From: JAVKBW01 sp964352715
GTDB lineage: Bacteria; Pseudomonadota; Alphaproteobacteria; UBA8366; Aestuariispiraceae
Length of the DNA: 6,852 nt
Reading direction: 5' to 3'
NCBI GenBank assembly: GCA_964352715.1
Contig: CAYGSU010000116.1
Coordinates: forward strand, 1-6,852
This document shows positions 5,710 to 6,852 of the stretch, piece by piece (within the stretch, counting starts at the first letter, position 1; each line of letters opens with the position of its first letter). The notes beneath the pieces are model-generated. The model was given only the letters and a program-made list of their open reading frames with translations, was not told the DNA's origin and made no database searches. A program made the position numbers and the translations under genes.

Positions 5710-6852
5710 TCAGAAAATGAAATGGGCGATGCTGAGCGCGGCGACGACGAAAACGGCGATATTCGTTTCCGACAGGCGGCCCCTGATCAGCTTCACGAAA
5801 CAGTAGGTGATGAACCCGAAGGCGATGCCGTTCGAGATCGAGAACGTCAGCGGCATCATCACCGCCGCCAGCACCGCCGGGGCGTATTCGGTCGCGTCGT
5901 CCCAGTCGATATCGGTCAGGTTCTTCATGAAGAAGGTGGCGACGAACACCAGCGCGGCGGCGGTGGCATAGGCCGGAATGCTCTGCGCCAGCGGCGCGAT
6001 CACCAGACACAGCAGGAACAGGATCGACACCGTGACGGCGGTCAGACCGGTGCGGCCGCCTTCCTTGATGCCGGCGGCGCTTTCGATATAGGACGTCGTG
6101 TTCGACGTGCCGAACAGCGATCCGGCGACGGTCGCGACACTGTCGCTGACAACCGCCCGGCCGATGCCTTCCACCTTGCCATCGGCATCGACCTTGCCGG
6201 CGATGTTGGCGACGCTGGTCAGCGTGCCGGCGGTATCGAAAAAATCGACGAACAGCAGCGAGAAGACAACGCCGATCATCGCGATGTTCAGCGCGCCGGC
6301 GATATCGAGCTGGAACAGGGTCGGTTCGATGCTGGGCACCGCGCCGACAACGCCCCGGAACTCGGCCGCGCCGGTCAGCCAGCCGACAATGCTGACGGCC
6401 AGAATACCGACGACGATGCCGCCGGGTATTTTCAGCCGGTCCAGCACGGTCATGATGATGAACCCGGCGATGAACAGCAGCACCGGCAGACTGGTGACAT
6501 CGCCGATGCTGACCAGGGTGGCGGGGTGATCGACCACGACGCCGGCGTTCTTCAGGCCGATGATCGCGAGAAACAGGCCGATGCCCGCGCCGATGCCCAG
6601 CTTCAGCGATTTCGGAATCGAATTGATGATCCACTCGCGCAGGCCTGTCAGACTGAGGATCAGGAACAGCACGCCGCTGATGAACACCGCGCCCAGGGCG
6701 ACCTGCCAGGTCTGCTGCATGCCCAGCACGATACCATAGGTGACGAAGGCGTTGAGCCCCATGCCGGGGGCCATCGCGACCGGCCATTTCGCCCACCAGC
6801 CCATGATCGAACAGCCGATGAAGGCGGCCAGCACGGTCGCCACGAAGACCGA
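5710..6852 (-). CDS. NCS2-family purine permease (AzgA/GhxP/PbuG type), N-terminus cut by right edge
   Basis: A proton-coupled inner-membrane importer of nucleobases, probably adenine or guanine/hypoxanthine. The frame is open to the window edge; 380 residues are visible and roughly 50 N-terminal ones are missing against the usual 430 or so. Counting from the first visible residue, family landmarks are APGMGLNAF (28-36), FVDFFDTAGTL (201-211), GTSNTTSYIESAAGI (248-262), IDWDDATEYAPA (315-326) and SISNGIAFGF (338-347). The motif with Asp203/Asp206 and the one with Glu257 correspond to the two half-helix regions that bind substrate in this fold. Around ten hydrophobic segments are visible, ending in AALSIAHFIF. 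These motifs separate the AzgA branch from the UraA/xanthine branch; they do not decide which purine. The GTG at 6843 is an internal Val, not the start. An intrinsic terminator follows, so it is not co-transcribed with the ABC transporter by default. Confidence 0.93.
   Translation of the reverse strand, partial: SVFVATVLAAFIGCSIMGWWAKWPVAMAPGMGLNAFVTYGIVLGMQQTWQVALGAVFISGVLFLILSLTGLREWIINSIPKSLKLGIGAGIGLFLAIIGLKNAGVVVDHPATLVSIGDVTSLPVLLFIAGFIIMTVLDRLKIPGGIVVGILAVSIVGWLTGAAEFRGVVGAVPSIEPTLFQLDIAGALNIAMIGVVFSLLFVDFFDTAGTLTSVANIAGKVDADGKVEGIGRAVVSDSVATVAGSLFGTSNTTSYIESAAGIKEGGRTGLTAVTVSILFLLCLVIAPLAQSIPAYATAAALVFVATFFMKNLTDIDWDDATEYAPAVLAAVMMPLTFSISNGIAFGFITYCFVKLIRGRLSETNIAVFVVAALSIAHFIF

Noticed and set aside
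5564..6796. A 410-codon open frame on the minus strand overlapping the permease
   Set aside because: The translation is extremely rich in Arg, Gly and His and is out of frame with the clear NCS2 motifs. It is a codon-bias shadow.

Overview
The window reads like chromosome of a GC-rich proteobacterium. Alphaproteobacteria fit best, judging by protein similarity recalled from memory, codon use rich in GCC/GGC/CTG, and GTCATCC/CCGGG-type intergenic dyads; no marker gene fixes the taxon. All five protein-coding genes lie on the minus strand, so transcription runs from high to low coordinates. I see no tRNA, rRNA, insertion sequence, phage gene, attachment site or CRISPR array.

In transcription order: (1) a purine permease of the NCS2/AzgA type, its N-terminus cut off by the right edge (5710-6852). 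(2) A 216-bp gap with three successive hairpins, one of them a textbook intrinsic terminator. (3) A full-length exporter-type ABC transporter with fused membrane and ATPase domains (3589-5493). (4) 50 bp downstream, with no terminator between, a class II glutamine amidotransferase resembling yeast Dug3 and bacterial EgtC (2768-3538); 3 and 4 are probably one operon. (5) A 233-bp gap. (6) A 664-residue polytopic membrane protein of unknown function with a C-terminal soluble domain (540-2534). (7) A 179-bp gap. (8) The N-terminal 120 residues of a creatinase, cut off by the left edge (1-360).

The genes do not form one obvious pathway. The permease (purine uptake) and creatinase (creatine to sarcosine and urea) both handle nitrogen-rich small molecules, but they are separated by unrelated genes, and I infer no functional link. 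The exporter/amidotransferase pair is the only credible functional unit.

I found no clearly new system. The most interesting signals are in the gaps. A long imperfect inverted repeat would bury the start codon of the membrane protein in an mRNA stem. A second hairpin overlaps the creatinase ribosome binding site. A terminator-like bipartite hairpin sits just upstream of the ABC transporter start. These are readings of the sequence only; expression has not been tested.
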